NCBI GenBank assembly: GCA_003241695.1
Contig: QFPN01000005.1
Location: forward strand, 124,001-188,000
Source: Ancylobacter novellus
Lineage (GTDB): Bacteria; Pseudomonadota; Alphaproteobacteria; Rhizobiales; Methylopilaceae
DNA: 64,000 nt
Direction of reading: 5' to 3'
Shown here: positions 61,114 to 64,000 of the stretch, in pieces
How positions within the stretch are numbered: position 1 is the first letter of the stretch
Layout: every line of letters starts with the position of its first letter
The notes under the pieces: model-generated
What the model saw: the letters and a program-made list of their open reading frames with translations, nothing else
Databases searched by the model: none
Told to the model about the DNA's origin: nothing
Made by a program: the position numbers and the translations under genes

Positions 61114-61117
<4 letters not shown>
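60818..61117 (-). CDS. Chorismate mutase (AroQ class)
   Basis: A protein of about 99 residues, all alpha-helical, resembling stand-alone AroQ/PchB-type chorismate mutases: VRAAIDALDEKLMPLMAERA, an IKADPEIALVPWRVEQ segment and the C-terminal helix EAIWRAMMREFIAHERRLM. It would convert chorismate to prephenate for Phe/Tyr synthesis; isochorismate pyruvate lyase activity cannot be excluded. The start is one of two tandem GTG codons (61120, 61117); the second overlaps the gatA stop as GTGA. Confidence 0.85.
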
Positions 61118-62589
<1,472 letters not shown>

Positions 62590-62641
62590 CGGATCGCGGG
62601 GCTTTTCGGGAACGGATCGAGGCGGCGGGAAAAGCCCGCCG

Positions 62642-62929
62642 TCATTCGACGACCTTGGGCACGACGTAGAAATCGCCTTCGCGAGAGGGCGCGTTCATCA
62701 GCACCTTCTCGGCGTCCTCGCCGTCGTTGACGACGTCGTCGCGAAGCCGCGCCGCGGACGGAATGACGCTCGTCATGGGCTCGACGCCCTCGACGTCCAG
62801 CTCGGACAGCTCCTCGACGAAAGCGAGGATGGCGTCGAGCTCGCTCTTCAGCTTCGCCACCTCGTCGTCTGCGACCGCGATGCGGGCGAGCCGCGCGACG
62901 CGGCGGACGGTGTTTTCGTCGACGGACAT
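62642..62929 (-). CDS. gatC: Aspartyl/glutamyl-tRNA amidotransferase subunit C
   Basis: A 95-residue stabilising subunit of GatCAB: VRRVARLARIAVADDEVAKL and ILAFVEELSELDVEGVEPM are the family blocks. I place the start at the ATG 62929 (MSVDENTVRRVARLA); the frame extends 21 codons upstream with no family-like sequence. Confidence 0.95.
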   Translation of the reverse strand: MSVDENTVRRVARLARIAVADDEVAKLKSELDAILAFVEELSELDVEGVEPMTSVIPSAARLRDDVVNDGEDAEKVLMNAPSREGDFYVVPKVVE

Positions 62930-63022
62930 CAAGACTTTCCGGCGAAAGGCGCTCGCCGGAGAGGCCGGCGCAAGACTGCCGGGCTCTAGCACACGCTCGT
63001 CAAGCGCCGCAACGCCGGGCGC

Positions 63023-63319
63023 CTACCAGCCGGCCACAGCCGGCGCCGCCGAGACCGTGGCTTTGCGGGTCTTCTTGTCGAACAGGCACAGCATCGTCTC
63101 GCGCGTCCCCTTCATTCCGCCGGAGGCGATCCGGCCGGTGACGCGCGTCACGGAGTGAGCCTCGAACTCGACGGGCGGAAGGGTCTTGGTTCGGACGAGG
63201 CCGGACGCCTCCGCGCACGATTTCGCGACCTCCGCGTCGTGGGCGGCCCAGGCGTCGGGCGAGGCGGCGGCCGCCGGAAAGGACGCCAGCGCGACGACGA
63301 CGGCGAGAGCCGCCCTCAC
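63023..63319 (-). CDS. Small secreted hypothetical protein
   Basis: A 98-residue protein with a clear signal peptide (MRAALAVVVALASFPAAAA) and a mature part of about 80 residues with two Cys (KSCAEASGL and MLCLFDKKT) that could form a disulfide. No domain is recognised. It overlaps the stop of the UPF0173 gene upstream (ATGA), so it is probably co-transcribed with it. Confidence 0.7.
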   Translation of the reverse strand: MRAALAVVVALASFPAAAASPDAWAAHDAEVAKSCAEASGLVRTKTLPPVEFEAHSVTRVTGRIASGGMKGTRETMLCLFDKKTRKATVSAAPAVAGW

Positions 63320-63999
63320 CCCTCGGCCTCGAACTCCACGCCGACTTCAGGAACCTTCACGGAGGTGTTGCGCACGCTGTCCATCAGCGTCGAGAACTTT
63401 TCGGCGTTCGGGTCGAGAATCGGGAACGTGCCGTAGTGGCACGGCACCACGAGGTCGAAGTCGAAGAAGTGCCGGCAGGCGTAGGCCGCGGTCTTGGCGC
63501 CCATGGTGAAGCGGTCGCCGATCGGCACGAAGCCGATGGTGGGCGCATAGAGCTCGTTGATGAGCTTCATGTCGCCGAAGATGCCGGTGTCGCCCATGGC
63601 GTAGACCACCGGTTCGTCCTCGCCTTCCGGCGCGATGATCAGGCCGTGCGGGTCGCCGAGATAGATCGACACGCCGTTGTCCAGCAGCTTGCCGGAGGAA
63701 TGGAACGCCTGGGTCATGGTGACCCGGAAGCCCGGCAGCACGATCGAACCGCCGGTGTTCATCGGCTCGAGCTTCTCGACGCCCTGGCTGACGAGCCACT
63801 GGCCGAGATCGAAGTCGGCGACGAGGGTCGCGCCCGTGCGCTTCGCGATCTCGACGGTTTCGCCGACATGGTCGAAATGGCCGTGGGTGAGGAGAATGTG
63901 GGTGGCGTCCGCGGTCGCCTCCTCGCGGTTCCCCTTGAACACGCCGTTGTCGAGGAACGGGTCGATCAGGACGACCGACGACCCGAAGGCGAGTTTGAA
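63316..63999 (-). CDS. UPF0173 metal-dependent hydrolase (5' end cut by window edge)
   Basis: A metallo-beta-lactamase-fold protein. The metal site motif THGHFDHVGE is present, with further ligands in QAFHSSG, YAMGDTGIFGD and VVPCHYGTFPI. The frame is open to the window edge and the visible start FKLAFGSSVVLIDPFLDNG lacks only about a dozen N-terminal residues of the usual form. Physiological substrate is not known for the family. Confidence 0.9.
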   Translation of the reverse strand, partial: FKLAFGSSVVLIDPFLDNGVFKGNREEATADATHILLTHGHFDHVGETVEIAKRTGATLVADFDLGQWLVSQGVEKLEPMNTGGSIVLPGFRVTMTQAFHSSGKLLDNGVSIYLGDPHGLIIAPEGEDEPVVYAMGDTGIFGDMKLINELYAPTIGFVPIGDRFTMGAKTAAYACRHFFDFDLVVPCHYGTFPILDPNAEKFSTLMDSVRNTSVKVPEVGVEFEAEG

Positions 64000-64000
64000 G

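Overview
The window reads as a chromosomal segment of a high-GC alphaproteobacterium, most likely a member of the Hyphomicrobiales (Rhizobiales). The arguments are the aerobic cobalamin genes, PopZ, ExoR-like and HWE-type kinase proteins, an EcfG-type promoter and a CtrA-type site. The gene order is also typical: xthA, erpA, dgt, argS, a SPOR protein, nagZ, scpAB, tatABC, serS, surE, pcm, an NlpD-like lipoprotein and the yajC-secDF block, plus a second block of PIMT paralog, tolC, popZ and valS. Genus cannot be fixed from the sequence alone. No phage, insertion sequence, CRISPR array or rRNA was seen.

Layout. 1-4.9 kb: cobalamin corrin-ring genes, with cobM (cut by the window edge) facing a tightly overlapping cobG-cobH-cobI-cobJ operon in which cobJ carries a CbiG-like N-terminal half. 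5-8.3 kb: a DUF883-type stress protein behind a textbook EcfG promoter, an orphan Bug/TctC binding protein, and a MltB-type lytic transglycosylase next to a CtrA-type site. 8.3-13.5 kb: phosphatidylethanolamine synthesis (pssA-psd), an Atm1-type ABC exporter and a LysM protein. 13.6-18.6 kb: a LOG-family hydrolase, then yajC-secD-secF followed by homologues of the mitochondrial complex I assembly factors NDUFAF3 and NDUFAF6. 18.8-34.6 kb: an AAA ATPase, an NlpD-like lipoprotein, pcm-surE-serS, the Tat translocase, condensin subunits ScpA/B, NagZ, a SPOR protein, ArgS, a dGTPase and ErpA.

34.9-49.6 kb: exonuclease III, a secreted intradiol-dioxygenase-like protein, a PQQ-type sugar dehydrogenase overlapping an ExoR-like regulator and ilvD, a glycosyltransferase, a Tat-exported glucan biosynthesis protein, ValS, PopZ and TolC. 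49.8-53.2 kb: a PIMT paralog, tRNA-Cys, tRNA-Asn, about 850 bp with almost no coding sequence, and a photolyase gene broken by a deletion and frameshift. 53.4-64 kb: a cyclopropane fatty acid synthase, cysK-sseA, an Asp/Asn hydroxylase-family enzyme, an MgtC-like protein, gatCAB with a chorismate mutase and an HWE-type histidine kinase, and an UPF0173 hydrolase cut by the edge.

Most striking to me are: (i) an AT-rich (about 35% GC by hand count) in-frame insertion of about 65 codons in serS, directly before the serine-recognition loop; (ii) the disrupted photolyase gene; (iii) a family of nested palindromic repeats in intergenic gaps; (iv) the secDF/NDUFAF3/NDUFAF6 cluster; and (v) two well-formed regulatory sites (EcfG, CtrA). 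Intergenic gaps not listed as features showed nothing I could name.
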